The position numbers were made by a program, and so were the translations under genes. This document shows, in pieces, positions 10,690-22,969 of a stretch of DNA of 64,000 nucleotides (position 1 is the first letter of the stretch; each line of letters begins with the position of its first letter). The notes below the pieces were generated by a model. It made no database searches. It saw nothing but the letters and a program-made list of their open reading frames with translations, and had not been told where the DNA came from. Source of the stretch: Chrysemys picta bellii (Eukaryota > Chordata > Testudines > Emydidae); contig NC_088796.1 of NCBI RefSeq assembly GCF_011386835.1, forward strand, positions 28,785,011 through 28,849,010, written 5' to 3'.

Positions 10690-12660
10690 CAAGAACAGCT
10701 GCATAATTATTGACCTCTTATTCAATTAAGGGGCAACTCAGCACAGAATAGTCACAGCTTTGGGCCATGTAGAAAAACTCCAAGGTCACTAATCTTGGCC
10801 CTCAACCAGACTGAGTTACTCAGCACAAAACTTGACCTGGGAGCAGAATCACTTTCTGGCAGAAAGTAAGATGCCTCCTGCAGACAGCTGGTCTGTGCTT
10901 GACAAGTCATATTAAAGCGTTCTCTCTCACTCAGACTTTTTATACTGAGTAAGACAAAAATTCCCTTGTCTTCTGCACTATCAGGATGAGTTTTTTAAAG
11001 GGAATAGCTGTTATAGTTCAATGATTTGCATTACCTATCCTCCACTCATGCAGATTTCTCTTTCTTAGTTAGAGACAGGCACAGAGTGGTCAATCTCTAA
11101 ATTAATTCCTTAAAAGGTTTTTTGCCAGCAGGTGACCTCATTCTGACTGATGGTAATAGGACACTGAGCAACATTCTTCTTTTTTTAAACATTGTCTAAG
11201 AACATTCCAAGAAAAGTTTTCTTACTAATAAACCATCATTATTTTCCTGTCAGCCACATTTAAATAGTCTCCTTCCTGGAGGCAGACTGATGCTCAGTGG
11301 AGTCTGACATTGTCACAGATAATTATACTCCAGATTCATGATAGCTAAACAGATCCATATGATCCAGAGAAGAGAAAGTCAGCTGGAGAAAACTGAAAGT
11401 GCATTGGAAGACTGACTAGGGTGAGGTTGATGTCAGGGAACAACTTCTAAAAGGCTGGATAAATTTAGTTGGGTTTCGGATAAGCATCCAAATGGAATAC
11501 ATAGTTACTCTGAATGAGATAGATTGAAGAATCACTAGGTATCAACTTGGATTTCTTAGAGTCAGAGATGCGAATTGAAAAAAAAAAAAATCTGTTAGGT
11601 CCTGTAATGCATATACCTACCAAATGCGATAAGTCCTTATTTTGTGTTTACTGGTGTTGTGTGCTATCCAGTTTTACAAGAACTAAGCAATGCTGCTTCC
11701 ACCACTTCTCTGGAGAGACTATTAAACCTAATACAGCTCCTTGTCACATATTTTCCTGATGAGAGTAGAGTTTAATTGTCATTACAGAATAGAATTCTAT
11801 TAAAAAGAAGTTTAAATTAAAAGTATGGTTGGGAGAATGGGCGACTCTCAGAAGTTCTTTTTAAATGTGATCTCACACTCTGGAAGGATATTCCTCCAAA
11901 ATATAAAATATTGTAATGTTTTTATACCCACAATAGTGGGGGGCAGCACACAGGAGGAGAAGCAAGGGGGTCATCTATGCCAAACAGTAGAAAAAGAATA
12001 ATGAAAAACAAACTAAAATGCATTCCAATTAGGTATTCCTTTCGTGTTTTAAGAATGCTGCTAGTTAGGGAAACTATGACATTTTTATCCAGATAAAAAC
12101 AATTGGAAGGAAAAGGCATACCCTTCATCTGTCTCAAGAAAAGTTTATGTTCCAATTTATTAAACTCCCCTATTGACACTTCCAGGGGCATGGTCAAAAT
12201 ATAAAAAACAGATACAATTAAATCTTCAGATACAGTGTCAAACAAAGACTCTTCCCATCAGACAAAAACCTGATAGATGACCTTCATGCTGCATTGCCAG
12301 ACTAACAAACACTGGAGCAGCAAATTCCAAAGGAAAGGTAAAATCAGCAGCACAGTGCTAATATTGGCAGCTGGCTAGCACCCAAAGAATCCTGGAAAAG
12401 GACAAGCTGGACTGAGAGGAGTCCAAAGAAAAAGTTCCTCTGGGCTGTGGCAGTGCTACAGAAGGCTGAGAAAATTACATTCTCCTTTTGAAGCAATGAA
12501 AGGATGATGGATATGAACAGGAGGTGGCTATTGGTGGAGCTGGGTTCCCACTACTTGACCAGGATGTCATGCATGTGAGGGAAACTAGGGCTTCAGTCTA
12601 GATAATTCTCATATGTCCTCTCCAAATATGTAGTTCCAACTATGGACATCTGAATTAGAT
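10690..12660. other. Unassigned AT-rich intronic sequence
   Basis: No gene recognised. No strong inverted repeat or LINE motif was seen. Confidence 0.45.
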
Positions 12661-12665
12661 AGGCA

Positions 12666-12941
12666 CAGTATTGCCAGCCGCCACCCCCAAGTATGCAAGA
12701 GTCCTGAGCGAGGCCCCTCAATCATGAGATTTAATAAAAAATATTGGCTCCTTTTTATTTGCTTTCTGGATTTTGAGTCTTTGGGGTTTACATTTTCAAG
12801 CTGTCCTCTGCAACCAGAAAGGATAGAAACTTAAAAAAAAAAAAAATGGGAAAGCCAAAATTATCATGATTCCAGGAGCTGGAGCTTAAAAAAAAAAAAG
12901 ACCAAATATCGTGATGAAAATCACAAAGGTTGGCAACACTG
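12666..12941. mobile_element. MITE with TTGCCA-type ends
   Basis: The left end CAGTATTGCCAGCC and the right end (reverse complement CAGTGTTGCCAACC) match at 11 of 14 positions. The interior carries A-runs and the pair AAATTATCATGATT / AAATATCGTGATGA. No clean target duplication is visible. Confidence 0.62.
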
Positions 12942-13592
12942 TCAGGAGCCAGTCACAGGCAAGCCGAGGTTCATGCAGGAGTCTATACAGGAAGAAGAAA
13001 TGAAAACACCCGGGGCCTGTATGTTGATGGTGCTGTTTTTTCTGCCACAGGGAGTAGGTAAGGAAGACAGCAAACTACCAGCTTCTCCTGGCCACAAGAT
13101 ACCCCCCCCCAAAAAAAATCAAGTGAAGAGTTGCATTTGGTCTGGGAACTACACCTTTTCCATTCTGTATTAGCAACCAAACAGGCAGCTCTGGCTGTAA
13201 CTAGATTAGAATAGTATGTTAGCTCCCCTTCAAGATGGCTTGACTCAAGGTGAGGGGAAGCAGAAGATCAGGACAAGAAATTAGCTCTCAACTCTTACCT
13301 CTCTCCCTCTTAGCAATTCTAACTCATCTTAACCCTTTAGCAATACTGCACAACTTGAAAACACCCTAAGAAGAACTGATTGCTCATGATTTGTGAGATG
13401 CATGATTAAAGTTCCCTGCTAGGCCATTTCATATGCTGCAGAAGCTGCACAACTAAGCAGACTGAAACTAACACCTTCAAAATTGACCAGCCTTGCCACT
13501 CCTCCCTTTGGTTCAGTGACTCACTCCAGTGGCACTACAGGGAATTAGGCCCACATGCACTTTCAGCGGCAACTAGCCATTCCTTCCCACTG

Positions 13593-13949
13593 CAGGGGGT
13601 CCCCAGTATACATCTCCCCCTTACCTGTCATTTCACATATCCATTGCTTATCAATAGGGGAACATATTCCGATTCACATCAGTCCTAATCCGCATATCTG
13701 TTGCTTCACCTTTTAAATGACTTTTCTTTGGGTGCTTCCCCCAGCATTCAGGAGGTACTGGGAGGAGGGAGGAGCGGGGATGGGGCATGCTCAGAGTAGG
13801 GGGCGGAACTGGGTGGGAAGAGGCGAGGCAGGAGTGGATGGGGGGCGGGCCATTATTTCTTGGGGGGGGGGAATTCCTCAGTATCCGTCAATTCAGTATT
13901 CGTTGCCCTTTTCAAGAATGGAACCCCAACCTATACTGGGGACCCCCTG
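13593..13949. mobile_element. Tigger/pogo-like MITE, 357 bp
   Basis: The first 18 bases, CAGGGGGTCCCCAGTATA, are the exact reverse complement of the last 18 (13932-13949). The right flank is TA; the left flank is TG, so a TA target duplication would need one change. The interior is GC-rich on the right. The short frames across it are not genes. Confidence 0.72.
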
Positions 13950-13959
13950 TACCACGTAC

Positions 13960-15180
13960 GTCACTGACCCCAGATTTGCAGCCCACCAATTTAGTGTCCA
14001 TTTACACCAATTAACATTCCCATCATGTTTGAAGACTGACACATCAGAAACTGGCACATTGATACTGGCTGTGGAACTCCCTCCTTTAGCTGAAGAACTT
14101 TGAAATTTTGAGGAAAAAGAAATTAAAACACTGTGTGGCCTTTGGTCACCACTTCACTCCATAGGCACTTTTTGTACTTGTAATACAGAATCTGAATATT
14201 TTCTGCCACTATTTAACTATAGAGATTATACTGAATTAAGGTTTACAGAGCCATTTTGTGTGACTGCCAGAACACCAGTTACATGCTAGAGCTATAATAA
14301 AAGAAAAAAATATTGTCTTCTACTAAGCATTAATTGATGCAGATAAAAGCGGGCCAGCAATTTAAAACCAGAAAGTACATTACTTATTAAAGCTACACCT
14401 TGTTTTTACAAAATATATTACAGGAATTATTTAAAAGGTTAGAGTAGTTCAGTTGCCTCTAACCTCTCCTTTTTAAAATCACGAGTAATTTTTGTAATCC
14501 AATAAATCTCCTAGCCTCCCTAGCAACAACATCTCAGCTAATCTGCAGTGTCCTATCTGAGTGTGATGTGCAGAGGGTAGTCAAATCCGGAACCTGTCCA
14601 GTGGAAAATATTGATTCAACTTTCTGAAAAAATTTTATCTGATGGTTTACTCATCCAGGGAGTATGTAAACCAGTCAGATTTTACATTAGAGGAGAAAAA
14701 GATTAAACATCTTTTATCACTAGTGGGGATATTACACCAGCTGGCTAGGCATCTGAAAATTGTTCCATTAGTTGGCTTTAGGTTAGATTACCTGAAAACC
14801 ATCATGTGATTTAAAGAAGACAGAATTTGTACTTTTAAAAAGATTAAAAATATGTTTAGTTTCATACTGAAATAATGTCAGCCTCTTAAATGGATTTATC
14901 ATTCTACTCCACTCCAGGAGAAGGGGCATTTAAGCAATAGTGACCCATTTAGGAAACTTTGGGCCTGATCTTATGAAATGAGTAGCCTCAATTCCCACAG
15001 GAGCTGAGAGCACAGAGTATCTATCAGGAATGAGGCCTTTCATCTGTTGCACAATGATCTATTAGGGAAAAAATATCCTTAGCTTTTCCTCAAGTCCTAG
15101 AAGACAATTATCTGACAGGTAGAGAACATCTGAGAAAGGGATGATTACACTGCTCTACAGCCAAAATGCTTCTGAAATAA
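13960..15180. other. Unassigned intronic sequence
   Basis: No gene recognised. It contains a dispersed GGGCCTGATCTTATG-type sequence near 14960 that resembles a common sauropsid repeat end. Confidence 0.45.
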
Positions 15181-15439
15181 ATGTAGTCAAACTTTACTAA
15201 TTCTGGGTCACGGAGAACGAAAATGATGCTTAAAATTGTTGATTGGCTCTAGTTTTCAAGATATGCTATTGGGTCAGTATATACGACCCTTGACTTGCGA
15301 ATGGCGGAGGATAAGTGAGTTATAAAGGGAAGGGATCTCAATTTAAACCAGAAATGACTAAAATACATCTTTGACTGGATCTATGAATAAATCTATGACT
15401 GGGTTTGGACAGTACTTGCTTTTTACGCAAAACAATGAA

Positions 15440-15520
15440 TGATGCAATCTGAAGCTGGTATTGCATCATACACGATATGAATCGCATCATGTTATTCCTA
15501 GAAGTCATGGATGATGCAAT
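15440..15520 (+). promoter_or_regulatory. Cluster of TGATGCAAT/ATTGCATCA motifs upstream of the ORF
   Basis: TGATGCAAT occurs at 15440-15448 and 15512-15520, and its exact complement ATTGCATCA at 15460-15468. A one-base variant, ATCGCATCA, lies at 15481-15489. The nine-mer is the known C/EBP-ATF composite site (CARE; the CHOP amino-acid response element core). Alternatively the repeats are subterminal binding sites for the element's own protein. They lie 140-220 bp before the ATG. Confidence 0.6.
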
Positions 15521-15657
15521 CATAACGAAGCTTACATCACTCTGCTGAACAAATTGCCCTATATCAGCTCTACAAATCATCCAGTGTCATGCTCTCTCAT
15601 TTGTCAGTGTTTGATTTTGCAAAGGGACACATTTCTGTTTAGCCAAAGTGAACAGAG

Positions 15658-17325
15658 ATGCCTTGTACTTGTGTGAACAGTGCAGGTAACTTCTGCTATG
15701 TTTGTGGTGAAGTGACTTTTGCATCACAAAAGCGCAGTATAACCACGATTGTTAAGAAAGCCTGTCACCTTTATTTTGGCTGCAAAATTGGAGATCAGGA
15801 CAAGAGGTGGGCCCCACACATATGCTGCAACACTCGTGCAACAAATCTTCTCCAGTGGTTGAACAGGAAAAGGAAATCTATGCCTTTTGCAGTGCCAATG
15901 ATTTGGAGAGAGCCAACAGATCATACCAGCAATTGTTACTTCTGCATGGTGCCTCCAGTTGGGAAAGGTGTGTCAAAGAAGAAAAAGTGGACTGTGCATT
16001 ATCCAAACATTCCATCAGCTATACGCCCAGTACCCCACGGAGAAGGACTGCCGGTTCCTGATGCACCAGAATCATTCTCACTTGAGTCAGACAAGGAAGA
16101 GGAAGAGAATGAAACTTCTGGTCCTGAACCATCAATGTCACAGGACCCACATTTTCTCCCATCCTCCTCCTCTGAACCACACCTCATAACACAAGGTGAA
16201 CTGAATGACCTTGTCAGGGATCTGGAACTACTCAAGAGTAAGGCAGAGCTATTGGGCTCCAGACTACAGCAGTGGAATCTCCTGGCAGGTGATATTAGGG
16301 TTTCCATGTTCCGTGACCGTCAAAAGGATCTTGTCCCATTCTTCTTCATGGAAGGTGATCTTGTAGCCTGCAACAACATCGATGGTGTGATGGCAGCCTT
16401 CAACATCGTTCACGATCCAGATGAGTGGAGACTGTTCATTGATTCATCGAAGACAAGTCTTAAAGCTGTTTTACTGCATAATGGCAATGTTTTGCCATCA
16501 ATTCCAGTTGGTCATGCAGTCCATATGAAGGAAACCTATGACAACATGAAACAACTTTTGAGGTGCATAAACTATGACCAACATCAGTGGCAGCTTTGTG
16601 GCGATTTGAAGGTTGTTGCTCTCTTACTTAGTCTGCAGACTGGATACACAAAGTACTGCTGTTTTCTCTGCGAATGGGATAGTCGTTCAAGAGATTCCCA
16701 CTACATCAAGGAAGATTGGCCACTCCGACAGTCATTGGAGCCGGGAGGAAAAGTGTTCAGCATCCACCACTTGTTGAATCAAGGAAGATTTTGTTACCAC
16801 CCTTACACATCAAGCTGGGTCTGATGAAGAACTTCGTCAAGGCCATAGACAAAACACAAGCAGCTTTCAAGTACCTCCGTGGAAAATTTCCATGGTTAAG
16901 TGAAGCTAAAATAAAGAAAGGTGTCTTTGCTGGTCCTCAGATTCGTGAACTTCTTCGAGATGATGCATTTGACCATGCACTGCGTGGCAAGGAAAAGACG
17001 GCATGGAAAGCCTTCCAGTTAGTGGCAATACATTTTCTCGGAAACAACAAGGTAGACAACTACAGGTTGTTGGTGGAAAACCTCCTCAAGGCATACAAAA
17101 GCCTTCGTTGCAACATGTCACTAAAGATACATTTTTTGCACTCTCATATGGATTTTTTTCCACCGAACTGCGGAGCAGTGAGCGATGAGCACGGCGAGTG
17201 ATTTCACCAGGACACTGCAACAGTGGAGAAACGCTATCAGGGCAAATGGAGCCCATCAATGCTTGCAGACTATTGCTGGACAGTGACAAGAGATGCTCCA
17301 TTTAATGAATACAAGAGATAAGCCA
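15658..17325 (+). pseudogene. Uncharacterised cysteine-rich protein of a repeated metazoan family (frameshifted)
   Basis: The frame opens at an ATG (15658) with MPCTCVNSAGNFCYVCGEV and runs 388 codons. Coding sequence then continues in another frame from about 16750 to an in-frame TGA at 17199, and past it to about 17325. Residues 1-110 hold paired cysteines (CTC, CYVC, FGC, CC, NCYFC), suggesting a zinc-binding module. Residues 115-185 are acidic and low in complexity. Conserved-looking blocks follow: DEWRLFIDSSKTSLKAV, CGDLKVVALLL, CCFLCEWDSR, LLPPLHIKLGLMKNFVKA and VSDEHGE. The acidic residues in these blocks could suit a DDE-type enzyme, but that is a guess. I know the family only as uncharacterised proteins. 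Visible damage is one frameshift near 16750 and one TGA at a position where CGA would fit the reading, so the copy is fairly young. Confidence 0.75.
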
Positions 17326-17599
17326 AGAAGCGCTGAGTAGACACTGAATAGGACTAAACTATGTACATAATATTTTTTTGCCTTTTGTTTCATAATAAAT
17401 TTTAGTTATATAACTCTTTTGCTGATTTTTAAACAGGACAGGTGAAATATTATCATGTAAAGCAACCATAAACACATGAAAAGACCTAGGTTTACAATTT
17501 ATGATTAAAACTCTACTATCTGCACAATATACATAGACATAAAATGTAAAAACTTAAATATCTTAGAAACAGTAGCCAGTTGTTTTAATTGTCATATTT

Positions 17600-17860
17600 G
17601 AATTCAGAACATCAAAATACATAATAGCACATTTTATCTCTGAAGCAGACGACTTGTCAAAAATTGTAGACCAGTGTTATTGCTATCATAAATGTAAAAG
17701 TTAGTTTGATTTAAATATCCTTCCATGTAACTAAACAAACAAATAATTATTGTTTCCTCATTTCATATAACCCACTGCTTTTTAGAGCACAGTATTTATT
17801 CTGCTACCTAGCTATACCCAATTATGAAATTGCATTCTTGCTATAAAAATCCTAACCATG
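17600..17860. other. Unassigned AT-rich sequence
   Basis: No gene or nameable repeat. It may still be part of the element to the left. Confidence 0.4.
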
Positions 17861-17867
17861 ACCTCGG

Positions 17868-18203
17868 TGGTTTGGTATGAAAAGATTTGCAGCACCATTA
17901 CAAAATTATACCAGCAGCACGTATACATTTGTACATGAAAATATATGCAGGAGCTGTTCCTCACCAAAACCCCTGGAGGACTTCAGACCTGGGTGGCAGG
18001 GCTCAGGCTACAGGCCACCCCACATAAGGCTGAAGCTCTTGGGCTTCGACTCTGGCCCCCGCCCAGGGCAGTGGAGCTCAGGCTTTGGCTTTGCCCTGGG
18101 TAGGGGAACCAGAGGGGCTCAGGCTTTGGTCCCCCTCCTGGGGTCATGTAGTAATGTTCATTGTCAGAAGGAGTTCACGGTGCAATGAAGTTTGAGAACT
18201 GCT
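17868..18203 (-). mobile_element. hAT-like MITE fragment
   Basis: The right end TTTGAGAACTGCT is, on the minus strand, AGCAGTTCTCAAACTT, close to the CAGTGGTTCTCAAACTT end of Charlie-type hAT elements. The GC-rich interior (17960-18150) carries repeated CTCAGGCT/GGCTTTGG words. The left end is not defined and no target duplication was found. Confidence 0.5.
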
Positions 18204-18257
18204 ACGAGTAGTCAACATCTACCAATGATTCCAATTACTGACTTGCTACTTGGGGGC

Positions 18258-18273
18258 GGGGGGGGGGGGGGGG
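18258..18273. repeat. 16-base G run
   Basis: An uninterrupted G homopolymer in AT-rich surroundings. Confidence 0.9.
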
Positions 18274-18279
18274 AAGAGT

Positions 18280-19190
18280 TACACTGCATTTGTTTCCACT
18301 CATTTATTCCTGTCATGACAATATTTCTATATAACTGATTGCTGAGTTCTTTGACACTATAGTTGTATTCCAGCTAAAGATACGCCCAAACCAAAATCCC
18401 TAATGACTGGTCAACAGATAATCCTGCTTCCAAACGTGCCCTAAATACTAGGAAAGTTTAGACTGAAATCCAATCTTTACAACTTAGATTCATCTCTCTT
18501 TCAAATTATATTCCTGTGCAGAGACTCATGAATTTCAATGGGGCTCCAGGCTCGAATGAAGGACTGTACACGAGGATCTATTTGCAGGACAGGACTCTAA
18601 AATTATAACGCTTTTGAACACAGAACGAACTAGGATAGAGGTTATTCTCACTGGAACAGATGACCTATAAAATCTAAGCAGTGTATAATCAAAAGTGTCT
18701 TAAAAGCAGAAACCAAATTATATTTAATTAAAAGCAGGAAGACATCCCTCCTCCTCTGCTCTCCCCCCCCCCCCCAGCCATTAGAGTGTTCAACATGATG
18801 AGTAAGACTTTTCAATAGAAACAGCTCTCTGCAAAGCCATGGTTGTAGTTCCCATAACCTTAACTTGTTTGCTTTGTATAAGTAGGATTTTATTATTGTT
18901 ATTATATGGCACACTCATTTTGAGCTCTTAAATTATGCATGTGTGGCAAAACAAATAAAAATATTTTCTATGAAAGGTATGATACAAAGTTACAATACAC
19001 AATTACAATTGCAGAGTTACATAGTAGCAGAGGAAAAGAGGAGTTTGGATGCACAGACAAAGGAGTAAAGATGTTTTCAGCCATGGTTTGGAAGGAGATG
19101 GGAAGTCAATGAGGTAGCAAGACAGGAATAATACCGGTCAACATTAGTGAAATTTTATGGAGGGTCAGAGAAGAAGCCAATTCAATTGGA
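18280..19190. other. Unassigned intronic sequence
   Basis: No gene recognised. It contains a C-run near 18765-18777. Confidence 0.45.
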
Positions 19191-19195
19191 ACTAA

Positions 19196-19479
19196 GGCTT
19201 GGTCTACACTAAACCCCCAAATCGAACTAAGGTACGCAACTTCAGCTACGTGAATAACGTAGCTGAAGTCGACGTACCTTAGTTCGAACTTACCGCGGTC
19301 CAGACCCGGCAGGCAGGCTCCCCCGTCGACTCCGCGTACTCCTTGCGGCGAGCAGGATTACCGGAGTCGACGGGGAGCACTTCTGAGTTCGATTTATCGC
19401 ATCCAGACAAGACACGATAAATCGAACCCAGAAGTTTGATTGCCTGCCGCCGAACGAGCGCGGTAAGTATAGACAAGCC
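19196..19479 (+). mobile_element. Hairpin-rich MITE, family A copy 1
   Basis: Ends are GGCTTGGTCTACACT and (reverse complement of the right end) GGCTTGTCTATACT. Inside, 19239-19251 (ACTTCAGCTACGT) and 19257-19269 are exact inverted repeats around GAATA, and the pairing continues outward to the GAACTAAGGTACG arms. A second inverted pair, GTCGACT / CGATTTATCG, lies in the right half. The second copy of the family is at 53775-54069 in the opposite orientation. Flanks CTAA / CTTA do not give a clean target duplication. Confidence 0.8.
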
Positions 19480-19484
19480 CTTAG

Positions 19485-20485
19485 TCAGCAAGTAGGGACT
19501 GGACAGAGACAGAGATGCATTAAATAGGCAGCTCTTATTTAAAAGAAGTAAGGTAGTTCTGAATCAGAGCTGATAGTAGATGGGGAGCTAATGAAGGAGG
19601 CTAAGGTGGTTCTGCTTTTTTAGGAGGAGGTATGAGGAGGCAGCATCACCATTCAGAGCATGTTGGAGTCTGGAGAGCTGGGACTCAGAGAAACCATTGT
19701 GAAGGGAGATTAATAGCGAAGGCAACAGAAAAATAAGCCCTGGCTCAGGATTTCAGCAAAGGTGGAAATTGAGGCAATGGAGAGAAGGAGAGGTGTTGAC
19801 AGACTGTTTTACAAACAGGGCAGACGTGAGAAGAGTACAAGAACAGAGGAGAGAGAACAAGGTTACAGTTAGTAGAAACAAAGGGGGGGGGGGAAGGGTC
19901 AAGGAAGCAGATAGAGTTATTTTTGAAGATGATCGTTCATTTATTGTCTTGAAACAAGAAAGCACTTCCCTGGGGCAAGAGGAAATTAAGACAAAGCCAT
20001 AGCATGGACTGGAAATGAAGGAATGATTATAATATATCAGAAATATATGTATAGCTTTATCACCTCAGTGCAAGAATGGTAGTTAACATTAAAAGTAAGA
20101 CTAAGAGGGGAAACTATGTACATGTCAAATTTAAGTTTCTAAAAATGTATGAATTATCTGCTATTCAAGCTCAAAGAGAAACAACATCTGAACAATATTT
20201 AGTAGCTGACTTCCCTCCCCTCTCCTCCATTCTTTGATAATCTCAAAAATGGCTCAACAATTTTTCTTAAATCTTTCCAAGAAGTTTCCTCACTTGGCTG
20301 AGAATATGTATGAGAAATGTCCATCCAAGAGGTAATATTTTCCAACAGTTATAAGACACTAATATAAAGGACTGGAATTAAAGTGTCATCTGAAACAGAG
20401 CTACAGTGCTGTTCATGCAATGCTACATAATGTATAAAACCAGGTAAAATACAGCTATAGTAATTCAAGCGGCATGTTCAATGAA
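19485..20485. other. Unassigned intronic sequence
   Basis: No gene or nameable repeat recognised. A G-run lies at about 19882-19892. Confidence 0.45.
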
Positions 20486-20487
20486 GA

Positions 20488-22965
20488 GCCGAATTAGGCA
20501 TAACAGCCGCCATACTGGGTCAGACCAAAGGTCCATCCAGCCCAGTATCCTGTCTTCCGACAGTGGCCAATGCCAAGTGCCCCAGAGAGAATGAACAGAA
20601 CAGGTAATCATCACCAGCTTCTGGCAAACAGAGACTAGGGACACCATCCTTGCCCATCCTGGCTAATAGCCATTGATGGACCTATCCTCCATGAACTTAT
20701 CTAGTTCTTTTTTGAACCCTGTTATAATCTTGGCTTCATAACATCCTCTGGCAAGGAGTTCCACAGATTGACAGTGCATTGTGTGAAAAAATACTTCCTT
20801 TTGTTTGTTTTAAACCTGCTGCCTATTAATTTCATTTGGTGACCCCTAGTTCTTGTGTTATGAGAAGGTGTAAATAACACTTCCTTATTTACTTTCTCCA
20901 CACTAGTCATGATTTTATAGACCTCAATCATATCCTCCCTTAGTCGTCTCTTTTCCAAGCTGAAAAGTCAGTCTTATAAATCTCGCCTCATATGGAAGCC
21001 ATTCCATACCCCTAATCATTTTTGTTGCCCTTTTCTAAACCTTTTCCAATTCCAATATAACTTTTTTGAGAGGGGGCGACCACATCTGCATACAGTATTC
21101 AAGATGTGGGTGTACCCTGGATTTATATAGAGGTAATATGATATTTTTGTCTTATCATCTGTCCCTTTCTTAATGATTCCCAAAATTCTGTTGGCTTTTT
21201 TGACTGCCACTGCACATTGAGTGGATGTTTTCAGAGAACTATCCACAATGACTCCAAGATCTTTCTTGAGTGGTAACTGCTAATTTAGACCCCATCATTT
21301 TAATATGCATAGTTGGAATTATGTTTTCCAATGTGCATTACTTTGCATTTATCAACACTGAATTTCATCTGCCATTTTGTTGTCCAGACACCCAATTTTG
21401 TGAGATCCTTTTGTAGCGCTTTGCAGTCTGTTTGGGACTTAAGTATCTTGAGTAGTTTCGTATCATCTGCAAATTTTGCCAGTTACTGTTTACCCCTTTT
21501 TCCAGATAATTTATGAATACGTTGAATAGGACTGGGCCCAGTACAAACCCCTGGAGAACACCACTATTTACCTCTCTCCATTCTGAAAACTGACCATTTA
21601 TTCCTACCCTTTGTTTCCTATCTTTTCATCAATTACTGGTCCCTGAGAGGACCTTCCTTCTCATCCCAAGAGAGCTTACTTTGCTTAAGAGCCTTTGGGG
21701 AGGGACCTTGTCAAAGGCTTTCTGAAAATCTAAGTACACTATGTCTACTGGATCCCCCTTGTCCACAAGCCTGTTTACCCCCTCAAAGAATTCTAGTAGA
21801 TTGGTAAGGCATGATTTCCTTTTACAAAAACCCTGTTGACTCTTCCCCAACAAATTATGTTCACCTATATGACTGACAATTTTGGTCTTTACTATAGTTT
21901 CAACCAGTTTACCCAGTACTACAGTCAGATTTCCAGGCCTGTAATTGCTGGGATCACCTCTGGAACCCTTTTAAAAATTGGCGCAACGTCAGCTTCTGTA
22001 TCAAATGACTGGAGGATAGCTAATTTAAATGATAGGTTACAGACTACAGTTAGTCGTTCTGCAATTTCAAATTGAGTTCCTTCAGAATTCTAGGGTAAAT
22101 ACCATCTGCTCCTGGTGATTTATTACTGTTTAATTTATCAATTTGCTCTAAAACCTCCTCTAATGACGATATCTCCATCTGGGATAGTTCCTCAGATTTG
22201 TCACCTAAAAATAATGGCTCAGGTTTGGGAATCTCCCATACATCCTCAGCCGTGAAGACTGATTCAAAGAATTCATTTAGTTTCTCTGCAATGGTTTTAT
22301 CATCCTTGAGTGCTCCTTCAGCATCTCAATCATCCAGTGGCCCCACTGGTTGTTTAGCAGGCTTGCTGCTTCTGATGTACTTAAAAAATGTTTGCTATTA
22401 CTTTTGAGTCTTTGGCTAGCTGTTCTTCAAATTCTTTTTTGGCCTTCCTAATTATATTTTTTACACTTCAATTACCAGAGATTATGCTCCTTTCTATTTT
22501 CCTCATGAGAATTTAACTTCCACTTTTTAAAGGATGCCTTTTTGCCTCTCACCGCTTCTTTTACACAGAGGCACTTTTTTAGTTCCCTTCCTATGTTATT
22601 TAATTTGGGGTATACATTTAAGTTGAGCCTCTATTATGGTGTCTTTGAAATCCCTGCAAGCTGCATGGAAACTTCTTTTGGCGCTGTATCTTTTAATTTC
22701 TGTTTAACTAACTTCCGCATTTTTGTATAGTCTCCCTTTCTGAAATTAAATGCTACAGTGTTGGGCCACTGTGGTGTTTTCCCCACCCGCCAGAGGGATG
22801 TTAAATTTAATTATATTATGGTCACTATTACCAAGCGGTCCAGCTAAAGTCACCTCTTGGACCAGATACTGTGCATAGATCCACTTAGGACTAAATCAAG
22901 AAATGCCTCTCCTCTTGTGGGTTCCAGATCTAACTACTCCAAGAAGCAGTCATTTAAGCATCTCG
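20488..22965 (-). mobile_element. CR1 LINE, 5'-truncated, antisense, 2.5 kb
   Basis: On the minus strand the ORF2 reads in order from high to low coordinates. An endonuclease C-terminal part comes first (FRKGDYTKMRKLVKQKL near 22700), then the RT block GFCKRKSCLTNLLEFFEGVN with VDIVYLDFQKAFDKVP at 21700-21840. The later block VAVKKANRILGIIKKG lies near 21190 and the end block [17 protein letters not shown] near 20950. The 3' UTR follows, down to 20488. Stops and frameshifts interrupt every block. The N-terminal endonuclease and ORF1 are missing, the usual 5' truncation of CR1. Confidence 0.9.
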
Positions 22966-22969
22966 AGGT

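Larger units (their letters stand above)
15232..17590 (+). mobile_element. Candidate transposable element carrying the 15.66-kb ORF
   Basis: The ORF at 15658-17325 belongs to a protein family I recall as multi-copy in many animal genomes, which points to a mobile element. An imperfect inverted repeat flanks it: 15245-15264 (GGCTCTAGTTTTCAAGATAT) and 17559-17578, whose reverse complement GGCTACTGTTTCTAAGATAT agrees at 15 of 20 positions. The true ends and any target duplication are not established. Confidence 0.5.

Noticed and set aside
15999..16307. 102-residue minus-strand frame
   Set aside because: Antisense shadow of the acidic, serine-rich part of the 15.66-kb ORF.
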